From JACADW01 sp963747985 (lineage in GTDB: Bacteria; Acidobacteriota; UBA6911): DNA of 64,000 nt. Positions 8,610-17,763 of the stretch are shown here, piece by piece. The DNA lies in contig CAVVHG010000006.1 of NCBI GenBank assembly GCA_963747985.1, positions 310,001-374,000 of the forward strand, read 5' to 3'. The translations under genes were made by a program, and so were the position numbers. The notes under the pieces were generated by a model, which saw nothing but the letters and a program-made list of their open reading frames with translations, ran no database searches and was not told the origin of the DNA. The first letter of the stretch is position 1. Each line of letters opens with the position of its first letter.

Positions 8610-8996
8610 TCACTTCTTTCCCTTCACGCCGACGTGAGTATGCTTGCCGGGAGCGGCTGTGAAGGCGAACCCGTCGATGGCGGGAACGTGAAGTTCGGCG
8701 AGGTAATGCTCGTTTCCCGCTACGTCGAACACCGCTTCGGTTTCTTCGCCGGATCGTTGCCCAAGCCGGGTGAGAACGGGCACAATTATGGTTTCACTGC
8801 CTTTCGCGCTGCGTAGAATCACGTCCTTGTCCAGGTTGGAGGGCTGCAGCGTGTATTCTCCAGCCTGAAGAGTCTTCCCGCCCGCGACGAAGCTGAACGG
8901 GACGTCAATCCGCACGATCATGCCAGTCTGCGCGATCGCGCTGAACGATCCGACCACCGCAAGAATGGTCAGGAGACTGATAATCTGCTTTCTCAT
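8610..8996 (-). CDS. Small secreted protein, 'IPF-LPAG' family, copy 1
   Basis: 128 residues; ATG at 8996 with a GAGGAGGA ribosome site just upstream on the minus strand. Signal peptide to about residue 22 (SAIAQ). The mature N-terminus VRIDVPFSFVAGGKTLQAGEYTL is the hallmark of a small exported family abundant in Acidobacteriota, in which a hydrophobic beta strand is followed by the [LQ]-x-A-G-x-Y turn. The protein at 59094-59543 is a paralogue (VTIPFAFHVGDRALPAGRYVI). The role is not established; no catalytic motif. It is transcribed toward the sigma-54-driven gene and has no -24/-12 site that I could find. Confidence 0.88.
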   Translation of the reverse strand: MRKQIISLLTILAVVGSFSAIAQTGMIVRIDVPFSFVAGGKTLQAGEYTLQPSNLDKDVILRSAKGSETIIVPVLTRLGQRSGEETEAVFDVAGNEHYLAELHVPAIDGFAFTAAPGKHTHVGVKGKK

Positions 8997-10047
8997 GGAA
9001 TCCTCCTCCTCGTGTTTGACTCCCAGAACCGAGACTGTTTCTCATTGGTCCGGGGCAGGCATCCGCAGACACGCCGAGCACTGGGGGATAGTTCCGACAA
9101 ACTGCATTCCTGCTCCTTGCCCCGCCGGAGCTCTGCTCAACCTTCGGTCTGCCAGCCCGCCCGGTATTCGTATTCCCTTCTCCTCTCGATGGGAAAAAGA
9201 ATACTCAGACGTCATTAAGGCAGGATTAGGCGAAAGTTATTTGTGCTTAATCTTCCGATCCGTCTGCCTGAGCCCTCATTCCTGAGGAAGCGCGCCGCGA
9301 GCTCGCGGCGCTTCGCCGGGGATCACCGCGATATTGCCGCCCGAAGCAGAAGGGCGCCGCTCCGGAGAGCTATCTTCTCTCGTGATTTGCCATGTCAGAC
9401 AGCCACAGAAGAATACCCGCCTCAAACCGCGGACCGAGGTCCGACGCAGGCGTACCGGGGTCTGCTTTAGTAGGAGGAGCAAAGCCTGTATGAGGTAAGC
9501 CTGTCGGGCGGGGGGGCAAAAAGATAGCCGCTGGGATTCCGTTTCCTTGACCCGACTCTTTCGAAATGCTCTCACCCGTTGCCCGGGCAAGAACTTCAGC
9601 TGGAGGTTGCTACCCACTGCCGGATTTCTCTCCCGGCAACACCGACCGGCAATATAGTTTGTCCGGGCGGCTCCAGCCTCCTAGAGTAGCGAACAAACCT
9701 GTTAAGCCCGTCCGTTACCCATCTACCGGTGTTCAAGGGCACGCAAATCACAGCGGCCATTATCAAGATAGATCCGCCCACGGAACGGAGTCAACAGTCT
9801 TTTTCAAAGGAAAAGTTATCCACAGGATATCTGCTACAAATGATACAGATGTTCCATCGCAGTTTTTTCAAACAGTTTCCAAAATTGGATACTGTCGCTG
9901 AAAGCCATCGGGGTCGGACCGACGCAAGTGCCATCAGGGCAGTGAGATAGGAGATTTTCGGCATCTCCGGGAGGCCTTGTCTGCGAAAAATCGAGCCAAA
10001 AATCGAATCTTAGCAGGGGTCAGGCGCACCGGGCGTCAACGGTGATC
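8997..10047. other. About 1 kb without a supported gene
   Basis: Several short frames exist on both strands but none has a family resemblance or consistent codon use. The stretch includes a perfect 20-bp palindrome at 9292-9311 (GCGCCGCGAG and its complement), and an A/T-rich block at about 9760-9900 holding one perfect DnaA-box-like nonamer TTATCCACA (9816-9824). The lack of further boxes or of dnaA/dnaN argues against a chromosomal origin. Confidence 0.5.
9292..9311. repeat. Perfect 20-bp palindrome
   Basis: GCGCCGCGAGCTCGCGGCGC is its own reverse complement and lies in a gene-free kilobase. It may be a REP-type element or part of a terminator; no T-run is nearby. Confidence 0.6.
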
Positions 10048-10700
10048 TCAGAACCCCGCCCGGACAGCGCGGCCGGCTGCCGACAGGTTGGCGAGGTTCA
10101 TCTCAGAGTATTTGTGCGACAGTATGACGTCGTCTGCGCCAGCCCGCAAGGCTGCCAAAGTCGCGTCGTATGTGTCCTGCGGAGATGCCTTCCTGCTGCC
10201 CGCCGAGGTTGGGATCCCGATGCCGATCCCGGGGAGAATCCCGCACTTCCCCTGAACGCCTGTCAGCGCGCGCTTCGTCTCACGATACACATAGTCGGCA
10301 GAAAGGCCCGAACTTGCGAGTTCTTCATACCCTTTCTCGGAGTAGTTGAGCAGGCGGTTGTTGAAACGCATCAGCTCTGCCTTCGGGACGTCCCTGAACA
10401 CCGTAGCCCCGACGTTGTCTGTGTAGCGCACGTATCGTTCACCGCCGCAGTTGTTGTACGCCACGACCTTCAGGAAATCCGCTCTTGCGGCCAGATCCTC
10501 GTAACGCCGTGTCGCGCGGAAGACGGGATTGAACGAGTTCACGTGTTCGATGTGGAATCCTGCCTGGAGATCGGGCCGGACGGACTTTGCCGCACCGCGC
10601 ACGTCAGCCAGGACCTGGTGCTTGGCCTCGTCGAAGAGCTTATCCCAAAGCAGGATCTCAGGGTGTTCGATGATCGTGCGCCAGAATTTCCAGGTTCGTT
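10048..10700 (-). pseudogene. Broken glycoside-hydrolase-like gene, C-terminal part
   Basis: The minus-strand frame reads TWKFWRTIIEHPEILLWDKL at its upstream edge and continues through VVAYNNCGGERYV, FNNRLLNYSEKGYEEL and ILSHKYSEMNLANLSAAG to the stop at 10048. These are recurrent motifs of an uncharacterised TIM-barrel glycosidase-like family; the Y-S-E-M-x-L-x-N-L ending is typical of its C-terminus. About 215 residues remain; such proteins are usually about twice as long. Upstream (10703-11041) lies a different frame with an N-terminal domain that does not continue into this one. I therefore treat the locus as a deletion or recombination product. Confidence 0.6.
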
Positions 10701-10702
10701 TT

Positions 10703-11041
10703 TCACACCTGCTCGATCAGGACCTTGTACGGTGATTCGTCAGCCTGGATCAATCCCTGCTTCAGGATCGAGCTGCCGGACACCGTCCGATCGATATACT
10801 GACGACGGTGATAGCCCGCCGTATTGAAGCCCCAATCAGCGAAGTCGGCTGCGATTTTCGCTGCCAGCGTCGTCCAGTTGGCCGCGTACTTACTGTGGAA
10901 CAGGGCCTGCCCTTCTCCCTCCGCATAGGCCCCTGCGTGGACGATGCCGAGTGAGAAGAATGGGCTTCCCTGGGGATCGACGAGGCAAACCCGTCCACGA
11001 TGCGTGTCTATCCGAAATAGTCCCACTAGCAACTCTCTCAC
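10703..11041 (-). pseudogene. Agarase-like N-terminal fragment
   Basis: The fragment opens with GRVCLVDPQGSPFFSLGIVHA, closely resembling the N-terminal beta hairpin of agarase-type GH proteins ('GRWWLVTPEGHPFFSLGVNH'), then ADFADWGFNTAGYHRR, the next conserved helix. It stops after 112 residues at 10703, in a frame different from the C-terminal fragment that follows. The likely start GTG at 11041 lacks a signal peptide, so the real N-terminus may also be lost. Either one gene suffered an internal deletion plus frameshift or two related hydrolases were fused and inactivated. Confidence 0.55.
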
Positions 11042-11121
11042 ATTGAAGTTGCGCGCTCTTCAGGCGTAATAATTGACTCGAGGTTCAAGAGCAATTCGCC
11101 ATTTCAGGAGTTGGCATCTCA

Positions 11122-12321
11122 ATGCAACCAAGACTGACCTCCATTCTACCTTTGTTACCTCTGGCGTTTGCCGTTTTTCACGGCGGCCCGAACGGCCGTT
11201 TCGAGATGCAGACGCTCGATGCCTCCATCGTTGATCCCTGGCTCAAGACGATAGGTGACGTGGACGGCGACGGCCGCACAGACATCATAATCGGCGGCGC
11301 CTCGAGCGGCGGCCTGGTGGCCTTCCTGAACCGGTTTCCCTCCTGGGAGCGGCAGAGTGTGGACGCGAGCCGGAAGTTCAGCACGGATGGTGAGGTGGGA
11401 GATCTTGACGCAGACGGCCGCAACGATATCGTGGTTATAACGCTCGATCCGAACACCGTGACATCGTATTGCAGGACCGATTCGGGCTGGACCCCTCAGG
11501 TTCTTGTCAGCCAGACGTTGCACGACCTGGAATTAGGTGATTTTGACGGAGATGGTCGTACCGACATCGTTGGGCGCAACCAGCGCGAATGGCCGGCCGG
11601 GGACGACACAGGCAACCGGCTCCACTTCCTTTGGCAGAAGCGTGAAGGTCAGGTTACCAAGTGGGAACGATCCGCTCTCGACTGTCCCGCCGGCGAGGGC
11701 TTGCTGACGACGGACCTCGACCGCGACGGCGATCGCGACGTCGTCATCAACGGCCGGTGGTACGAGAACCTGGGAAGGCGCCTGTGGGCGACGCACGCAT
11801 TCGCCAGGGAGGAAGATTGGTCGCACCCCAACACATTCATTGCCAGCGCCGACTTCAACGACGACGGACGCCTCGATATAGTGCTTTCTCCCTCCGAACT
11901 CAAGGGCAGTCGGTATCGTATCGTCTGGTTCGAGGCCCCCACAGACGCACGCCAGGATGGGTGGCGAGCACACACGGTGGTGCCCGACGTGGAGACGGTC
12001 TGTCACTTCGTCGGCACTGCGGACTTTGATGCCGACGGGCACGCGGACATTGCCTATGCCCAGATGCCACAGGGGGCCGACCCGGACTACGTGAGGGTGA
12101 TGCTGAATCGGGGGCGGAAGAGCGAAGCAGGGTGGGTCGATGTCTGGCAGCCAATGACACTGTCAGAAGCCGGTTCGCACAGCATGCGCATCCTGGACGC
12201 CGATGGTGATGGGCTCCCGGATCTGCTCGGTGCGAACTGGAACGCCGAAGGCCGCGATGAAAACGTCAAACTCTGGCTGAACCGCCTCCAGGGGGGTATG
12301 GCCCCGGGACAGGCACCGTAG
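11122..12321 (+). CDS. Exported FG-GAP/VCBS beta-propeller protein
   Basis: 399 residues with a signal peptide (LPLLPLAFAVFHGG). Six or more calcium-type loops of the DxDGDGRTDI kind recur about every 50-60 residues (GDVDGDGRTDIIIG, GDLDADGRNDIVV, GDFDGDGRTDIVG, TDLDRDGDRDVV, ADFNDDGRLDIVL, ADFDADGHADIAY, LDADGDGLPDLLG), defining a seven-bladed FG-GAP/VCBS propeller. Such proteins are usually extracellular binding scaffolds, often for carbohydrates. There is no enzyme domain. The AGGAG at 11105 is the probable ribosome site. The Tat aminotransferase gene follows 111 bases downstream on the same strand. Confidence 0.9.
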   Translation: MQPRLTSILPLLPLAFAVFHGGPNGRFEMQTLDASIVDPWLKTIGDVDGDGRTDIIIGGASSGGLVAFLNRFPSWERQSVDASRKFSTDGEVGDLDADGRNDIVVITLDPNTVTSYCRTDSGWTPQVLVSQTLHDLELGDFDGDGRTDIVGRNQREWPAGDDTGNRLHFLWQKREGQVTKWERSALDCPAGEGLLTTDLDRDGDRDVVINGRWYENLGRRLWATHAFAREEDWSHPNTFIASADFNDDGRLDIVLSPSELKGSRYRIVWFEAPTDARQDGWRAHTVVPDVETVCHFVGTADFDADGHADIAYAQMPQGADPDYVRVMLNRGRKSEAGWVDVWQPMTLSEAGSHSMRILDADGDGLPDLLGANWNAEGRDENVKLWLNRLQGGMAPGQAP

Positions 12322-12432
12322 AATCAGAACTGCATATCCGCCGGATCGACAAGCCCGGACATTTCACCATGCGCGCGGTGGAAGAATTGGAGTATCCTCG
12401 GCCGGAAGGAAAGCACGGAGGAGGACAGGAAT

Positions 12433-13788
12433 ATGGGTAGGAACCAATTGACAAGGCGGCAATTTGTCGCCGCAGCTTCGGCAGGTACGGTGGCACTTTC
12501 CACGACGCGCAAGGCGGCGGCCCATGGCTTCGTGAGCGGAGACGCCGGCAAACTCGCGGTCCTTGGCGGCACACCGGTCAGACAGGATAAGCCGTGGCCC
12601 GAATGGCCCTACTGGGACGAGCAGGTCATCGACTCGATCGTCAAGACAACAAAGAGCAGGATCTGGTGCAGAATCCAGTCTCCGTCGGGCACGGTACCCA
12701 CATTCGAGAAGGTGTATGCCAAGATGATGGGTACCAACTACTGCGTGGCCACAGGCGCAGGCACACAGGCGCTGAATACGTGCGTCGAGGCCCTGGGAAT
12801 CGGGGCGGGCGACGAAGTCATTACCTCCCCATACACCGATCCGGGAACGCTTGCTTCGATTCTGTCCAGCAGGGCTCTGCCGGTGCTCGCGGATCTGGAT
12901 CCCGAGTCCTACCAGCTCGACCCGGCTGATGTGGAGAAGAGGATCACGCAGAATACCAGGGCGATCATGCCCGTGCACATCATGGGACAGCCATGCAACA
13001 TGGACAGAATCATGGAGATCGCCAGGAAGCACAACCTGAAGGTCATTGAAGATGCATGCCAGGCACACCTCTCTGAATACAGGGGCAGGAAACTGGGCAC
13101 GATCGGCGACCTCGGATGCTTCAGCTTTCAGTCGAGCAAGACAATCGCCTGCGGAGAAGGCGGCGCGATAGTCGGTAACGACGAGAAGCTGATGGACATG
13201 TGCTATACCGTTCACAACCACGGCACGTCGCGCCGGGGACTCACCGAGGTGGCAGGTCCGAAGTACCGGATGAATGAACTGGAGGCGGCCCTGCTGCTTG
13301 GCCAGATGCCGGGTGTGGAAGAACGCTTCGCGCGTCGCAATGCCAACGCCGCCCGCCTTACCTCTGCGATCAAGGGCATACCGGGCATCGTCCCGCAGAA
13401 ACTCTACGAAGGCACCGGAAGCGGCTCCTTCTACATCTATGGCATGACTTACAAGAAGGAACACTTCAATAATGCCGACCGCGGCCAGTTCCTGAAGGCC
13501 GTTGCAGCCGAAGGAATCCCTCTCAGCCCTTACATTGAGCAGGGATTGCACAAGGAACCGTGGGTCGATCACGTGCTGAGCTCGAGGGTCTACCAGAAGA
13601 CCTTCACCGGCGAGCGTCTGAAGAAGTACCGAGAGGAGATTCAGTGTCCCAACTGTGACAGAGTCTGCCAGGAAGTGGCCATAATCTGGGCTTCAGGCCC
13701 TCTGATCGCCGCAAAAGAGGACATGGACGATGTTGCCAGCGCCATCCTCAAGGTCTACGAGAACAGGGACAAACTGAGTTCAGTTTGA
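12433..13788 (+). CDS. DegT/DnrJ/EryC1-type PLP aminotransferase with a Tat leader
   Basis: 451 residues; ATG 12433 behind GGAGGAGGACAGG. The fold is that of the sugar aminotransferase/AHBA synthase family: GAGTQALN (cofactor phosphate region), VIEDACQAH (Asp 207, pyridine N contact) and FSFQSSKTIACGEGG with the Schiff-base lysine about 236. The N-terminus carries LTRRQFVAAASAGTVALS, a twin-arginine leader, so the cofactor-loaded enzyme is probably exported. This is odd for a family that normally works on nucleotide sugars in the cytoplasm. An alternative is that the leader is a relict and export does not occur. The substrate is unknown; Cys residues near residues 79 and 104 and a C-terminal CPNC motif are also unusual. 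Confidence 0.9.
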   Translation: MGRNQLTRRQFVAAASAGTVALSTTRKAAAHGFVSGDAGKLAVLGGTPVRQDKPWPEWPYWDEQVIDSIVKTTKSRIWCRIQSPSGTVPTFEKVYAKMMGTNYCVATGAGTQALNTCVEALGIGAGDEVITSPYTDPGTLASILSSRALPVLADLDPESYQLDPADVEKRITQNTRAIMPVHIMGQPCNMDRIMEIARKHNLKVIEDACQAHLSEYRGRKLGTIGDLGCFSFQSSKTIACGEGGAIVGNDEKLMDMCYTVHNHGTSRRGLTEVAGPKYRMNELEAALLLGQMPGVEERFARRNANAARLTSAIKGIPGIVPQKLYEGTGSGSFYIYGMTYKKEHFNNADRGQFLKAVAAEGIPLSPYIEQGLHKEPWVDHVLSSRVYQKTFTGERLKKYREEIQCPNCDRVCQEVAIIWASGPLIAAKEDMDDVASAILKVYENRDKLSSV

Positions 13789-13975
13789 AGCCAGGGCCTG
13801 CCGATTCTAGACATCGAGGGCAATGTCGATGCCGAAGCAGCGGCTTTGGCCAAGCATTCCGGTTGAGGTTCAGAAACGTCCAGCCTGCTTCAGCGGTCTT
13901 AACTGGCGCAGCCGGATCCCATCCGCGCCCATGCCCATTCACGCACTGCGGAGGTGCGCATGAGAAAGGCGGAGT

Positions 13976-14737
13976 ATGAGTTCGATATCCATCGCTTCGG
14001 TTGCATTCGCGTGCATGTCTTGCGGCGCCATCCTGGGTGCGTGGCTCCGGAGGTTTCTGCCCGGACATCATTTGACATCCGATTCCAGGGATGTCGTCAA
14101 ACTCGGAGCCGGTTTGATCGCCACGCAGGCTGCGCTGGTTCTGGGCCTTCTGGTCAGCTCGGCCAAGACTTCGTTCGACGCGACGAATGAGGGGCTCGTA
14201 CACAGCGGCGCGAGACTCATCATGCTCGACGAGGTTTTGTCCCGATACGGACCCGAGTCGAAGGACTTGCGCGAGCAAATCCGTCGCACGCTGATCTCCG
14301 CAGCCGAACGGGCCTGGCCTCGGAACCATCCTGGGGCCAGGGAGATCAGTGTCCTGGAAGCCTCGAGCGAATGGGCGAAGGTTGGCCAAATGATGCATGC
14401 GCTAGCTCCGCGGAACGAAGTCCAGGTCGCGCTCAAGCAGCAGGCGCTGGGAATTGCCAGCGATCTGACGGAGTTGCGCTGGTTACTGATTGAGAGGGCG
14501 GATGGTTCGCTCCCAACGACGTTTCTGGTGGTATTGATTTTCTGGTTCACAATGCTGTTTGCCACTTTTGGCATGCTCGCGCCCAACAATGCGACGGTGA
14601 TTGCGGTGCTGCTGGTGTGCGCCTTGTCGGTCGCGGGAGGCGTCCTGCTGATACTGGAGATGAGCCACCCGCTTTCGGGATTGATGAAGGTGTCGGGTGC
14701 GCCGATTCTGAAAGCTATCTCACTGATGGGCCGATGA
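13976..14737 (+). CDS. Membrane protein of the DUF4239 (bestrophin-like) type
   Basis: 253 residues with four hydrophobic segments: one at the N-terminus (SIASVAFACMSCGAILGAWL), one around residues 40-62 (LGAGLIATQAALVLGLLVSS), and two near the C-terminus (TTFLVVLIFWFTMLFATFGM; TVIAVLLVCALSVAGGVLLI), with a soluble helical stretch between. This layout and the G-L-x-A-T-Q-A-A-L-V-L-G-L-L motif fit DUF4239 proteins. The biochemical role is not established. It stands between the aminotransferase and the convergent pantothenate operon and appears to be a single-gene unit. Confidence 0.78.
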   Translation: MSSISIASVAFACMSCGAILGAWLRRFLPGHHLTSDSRDVVKLGAGLIATQAALVLGLLVSSAKTSFDATNEGLVHSGARLIMLDEVLSRYGPESKDLREQIRRTLISAAERAWPRNHPGAREISVLEASSEWAKVGQMMHALAPRNEVQVALKQQALGIASDLTELRWLLIERADGSLPTTFLVVLIFWFTMLFATFGMLAPNNATVIAVLLVCALSVAGGVLLILEMSHPLSGLMKVSGAPILKAISLMGR

Positions 14738-14907
14738 AAGGCGCATTTCGAAAGCCGATCCTTCGCCGGGCGCGGGCGCACTTGTGAACGTCCGGTATCG
14801 TCTCTCCTCCGTGCCGCCCGGGTTTCGCTTAGACTGCGAAAACAGGCCAAAAAAACGCCGCCAAGGGCTATCCTGGGCCAGCGGATTTCACCTATCCTGT
14901 TTAAACT

Positions 14908-15774
14908 CTAGCAATTATCTCGGTCCGACCCCACTTGCAAAGCCGGCAGAAGGACGTTGTCGATCAGTCGTGTCCGGCCGATGTAGACGGCAAGCGAGGC
15001 CAGGGCTCCATCATCCAGCTGTTCCAGCTCGGCAAGGGTCTCGGGATCAGCGACCGAGATGTAATCCACGCGCGCCAGGGGCTCCCGGTCGAGGACTGTC
15101 TTGATGATGGCGCGAAGCACATCGGCGTCGCGGTGGCCATGCAAGTATGCGGTGCGGGCTTCCGACAGGGCACGGAAGAGCACGGTTGCCGCCTGCCGCT
15201 CCTCGGGGCTGAGATACCTGTTCCGGCTGCTCAGTGCGAGCCCATCCTGCGCACGCACTGTGGGGCAGACAATGATCTCGATCGGGAAGCCCAGATCCAT
15301 GACCATGCGCCTGATGACAACGGTCTGCTGCGCGTCCTTCTGCCCGAAATATGCGCGATCAGGCGTGAAGACATTGAACAGTTTTGCCACCACGGTGGCG
15401 ACGCCGCGAAAGTGTCCCGGCCGCCGCTCGCCCTCCAGCGCCTTCGATACCTCCTCAACCATGACCCAGGTCTGGAAGGCCGGTGGATACATGATCTCCG
15501 GCGACGGAGTCCAGACAAGGTCCACGCCGAGCGGTTCCAGTGCCCTCAGGTCTCCATCAAGGTCGCGCGGATAGCGGTTCAGATCCTCGCCGGGGCCGAA
15601 CTGCGTCGGGTTGACAAAAATGCTCACACCCACTGCATCGCATTCCTCCCTGGCTCTTTTCACCAGCGAGAGGTGGCCTTCGTGGAGCGCACCCATGGTC
15701 GGCACCAGTCCAAACCTGCCCTGCGATGCAGCCCGCTCTCGCCTGACGTCGGAGATATCCACCACTACTTTCAC
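14908..15774 (-). CDS. panC: Pantothenate synthetase
   Basis: Condenses pantoate with beta-alanine using ATP, the last step of vitamin B5 synthesis in the cytoplasm. 288 residues from GTG 15774, which gives the usual N-terminus VKVVVDISDVR and overlaps the panE stop by four bases; a start at 15798 is open but less likely. Signature motifs: PTMGALHEGHLSLV (HIGH-type), SIFVNPTQFGPGEDL, GHFRGVATVVAKLFN, FGQKDAQQ and the KMSKS-equivalent LSSRNRYLSPEER. Length is normal. Last gene of panB-panE-panC. Confidence 0.97.
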   Translation of the reverse strand: MKVVVDISDVRRERAASQGRFGLVPTMGALHEGHLSLVKRAREECDAVGVSIFVNPTQFGPGEDLNRYPRDLDGDLRALEPLGVDLVWTPSPEIMYPPAFQTWVMVEEVSKALEGERRPGHFRGVATVVAKLFNVFTPDRAYFGQKDAQQTVVIRRMVMDLGFPIEIIVCPTVRAQDGLALSSRNRYLSPEERQAATVLFRALSEARTAYLHGHRDADVLRAIIKTVLDREPLARVDYISVADPETLAELEQLDDGALASLAVYIGRTRLIDNVLLPALQVGSDRDNC

Positions 15775-16703
15775 GACTGCCCTCCCGGTGCGCCGCACGT
15801 GTCGAATGACACGGGAGTCAGGGCCCGCAGAAGACGCAGCAGCACATCATTGATCGGCGTCGGAACGCCCAGCCGCTCGCCTTGCCGAACGACTGCCCCA
15901 TTGATGGCCTCACACTCGGTGGGTGCGCCTCGGAGCACGTCCTGCAGCATCGAGGAAAAGTTGGTCGCCGTCAGGCGCGCGACCTCGCACGCCTTTTCGG
16001 CTGCATCACCGAACGGGAGGTTAACACCAGAGGCCTCTGCCACCGCCGCGCACTCATTTGCCGCGCGTCGCAGCAGGATTGTTGCTTCGGGCCGTTCGAG
16101 GAGTTCACCGTTACTGATGCGCAGGAGCGCAGTCAACGCGTTGATCCCGCAGTTGGTGGCGAGCTTTCCCCACAGCATACTATTGACCTGGTCCGCAAGG
16201 CCTTGTTCTGCCGGAATTCCGGCGCGACGAAACAGGTCTACGACCCATACCGGTCCGGCGATCCTTGTCGGTCCGATTCCACCCGGCCTCACTCGACCGG
16301 GGCCGAGCTGGGTTGCCCCCAGGTAAGTGACTCCCAGGCATGCCCGGGTTCCCAGGACTTCGAGATTGCCCAGGCCGTTCTGAAGCGTAAGCGCTATGCC
16401 TTCCGGTTTCAGCAGAGACTGAAGCCCGCACGCGACCCTTTCGGTCTGCCACGCCTTCACAAGGATAAGTGCCAGGTCCGCCGGTTCCGTCCTCTCGCCC
16501 CAGGGCACTGCGAACACGCGCGCCACGGCGCGTTCGTTAGCCTCTTCGACCACGATGCCGTCGCGAGAGATGGCCTCGATCCCCTCGTGCCACGTGCCGG
16601 TCAGTGTAACGCGTGCAACCGATGACATACGGGCGCCCAGCAGGCATGCCATGGCACCCGAGCCGGCGATGGTCAATCGGATGCAGGGTTGTGAGGAGGA
16701 CAC
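15771..16703 (-). CDS. panE: 2-dehydropantoate 2-reductase (ketopantoate reductase)
   Basis: Reduces ketopantoate to pantoate with NADPH. 310 residues with the N-terminal Rossmann motif IAGSGAMACLLGARM (GxGAxG variant), a VKAWQTE segment carrying the conserved Lys, LTLQNGLGN, and the C-terminal NSMLWGKLATNCGINALTAL helix with the catalytic Lys. It sits between panB and panC with an 8-base gap and a 4-base overlap, which is strong context for this assignment over other members of the family. Confidence 0.95.
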   Translation of the reverse strand: MSSSQPCIRLTIAGSGAMACLLGARMSSVARVTLTGTWHEGIEAISRDGIVVEEANERAVARVFAVPWGERTEPADLALILVKAWQTERVACGLQSLLKPEGIALTLQNGLGNLEVLGTRACLGVTYLGATQLGPGRVRPGGIGPTRIAGPVWVVDLFRRAGIPAEQGLADQVNSMLWGKLATNCGINALTALLRISNGELLERPEATILLRRAANECAAVAEASGVNLPFGDAAEKACEVARLTATNFSSMLQDVLRGAPTECEAINGAVVRQGERLGVPTPINDVLLRLLRALTPVSFDTCGAPGGQS

Positions 16704-16710
16704 GCAGGCC

Positions 16711-17610
16711 TCAGACCACCCGCCAGTTGCGGGGTTTCATTCTCAGGTCCTGCATCAGCGACTCGAATTCTTCGTCGCTGATGTGGTACGAATGCTCGGG
16801 CGCGGGGAAGCTTCGTGACGTCACATCTTCCAGGTAAGCGCGAAAAGCCTGCTCCATGACGGCGCGCAGGTCTGCGTACTTCCTGACAAACCGCGGCGTG
16901 AAACGGTCGAACGACCCGAGCAGGTCGTTGCTCACCAGCACCTGCCCATCGCAGGCGACGCCAGCCCCGATCCCGATGACCGGGATGTGGAGGCGCTGCG
17001 TGATTACCTCAGCGACACGTTCGGGGATCGCTTCCAGAATGACCGCGTAGCAGCCTGCGTTCTCCAATATGTGAGCATCCTCGACGATGCGTCGGGCCGC
17101 CGCCGCAGAGGTCCCCTGGACTTTCCACCCGCCCAGCCTGCGGATGCTCTGCGGTGTCAGGCCAAGGTGGCCCATCACGGGAATCCCCGCGGCCACAATC
17201 GCGCTGATTGTCGAGGCCACGTCGCGGCCGCCTTCCAGCTTGACCGCATCCATGCCCGCCTCCTGCAGGAAGCGACCGGCATTGCGCAACGCCTCCGCGG
17301 CCGAGACCTGGTAGGACATGAAGGGCATGTCGCCGATCAGGTGAGCCCGGCGTGCTCCGCGCGACACGGCCTTGCAGTGATGGAGCATGTCCTCCATGGT
17401 GACCGAAAGTGTCGTCTCGTAGCCCAACACGACCATGCCGAGCGAGTCGCCAACGAGAATCGAATCGATGCCAGCATGATCGAGCGCCAGCGCAGTCGGG
17501 TAGTCATAGGCGGTAAGCATGGTGATCGGTTCGCCGCGCCTCTTTTTTGCCGCCAGCGTTAAGGGAGTGACTTTTTCCCGCTCGGGAACATTGGAGGTCG
17601 ACACGGTCAT
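16711..17610 (-). CDS. panB: 3-methyl-2-oxobutanoate hydroxymethyltransferase
   Basis: Adds a hydroxymethyl group from methylene-tetrahydrofolate to ketoisovalerate. 299 residues, normal for the family. Motifs: ITMLTAYDYPTA, DSILVGDSLGMVVLG with metal-binding Asp, GDMPFMSYQ, AVKLEGG, GIPVMGHLGLTPQS and VIGIGAG. ATG 17610 follows CAGGAGAAT. First gene of the pan operon. The C-terminal extension past residue 265 is slightly longer than usual. Confidence 0.97.
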   Translation of the reverse strand: MTVSTSNVPEREKVTPLTLAAKKRRGEPITMLTAYDYPTALALDHAGIDSILVGDSLGMVVLGYETTLSVTMEDMLHHCKAVSRGARRAHLIGDMPFMSYQVSAAEALRNAGRFLQEAGMDAVKLEGGRDVASTISAIVAAGIPVMGHLGLTPQSIRRLGGWKVQGTSAAAARRIVEDAHILENAGCYAVILEAIPERVAEVITQRLHIPVIGIGAGVACDGQVLVSNDLLGSFDRFTPRFVRKYADLRAVMEQAFRAYLEDVTSRSFPAPEHSYHISDEEFESLMQDLRMKPRNWRVV

Positions 17611-17672
17611 ATTCTCCTGAATGGTGGTGCGGTGTGATTATATGGATCGGATGTCCCCCTCGGCAAGTGCGC

Positions 17673-17689
17673 GCGCTGCGGCGCAGCGC
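17673..17689. repeat. 17-bp palindrome shared with 31629-31645
   Basis: GCGCTGCGGCGCAGCGC is the exact reverse complement of the palindrome at 31629-31645. It lies upstream of panB and beside the RND pseudogene tract. A REP-like interspersed element is the simplest reading. Confidence 0.5.
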
Positions 17690-17763
17690 CCGCACCGTTT
17701 CGTTCGGGCAAAGACATGGGGTGCGAAGCGGGTCCGCGCCGGCGGCGCAGCGCGCCGACCGGC

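Noticed and set aside
9276..9781. Two small minus-strand ORFs in the gene-free kilobase
   Set aside because: No start with a ribosome site, no recognisable motif, and Arg/Pro-rich composition of non-coding GC-rich DNA.
9816..9824. DnaA box as part of a replication origin
   Set aside because: A single TTATCCACA in an A/T-rich patch, with no further boxes and no dnaA, dnaN or other origin-linked genes nearby.
12364..13572. 402-codon minus-strand open frame
   Set aside because: Antisense of the DegT-type aminotransferase.
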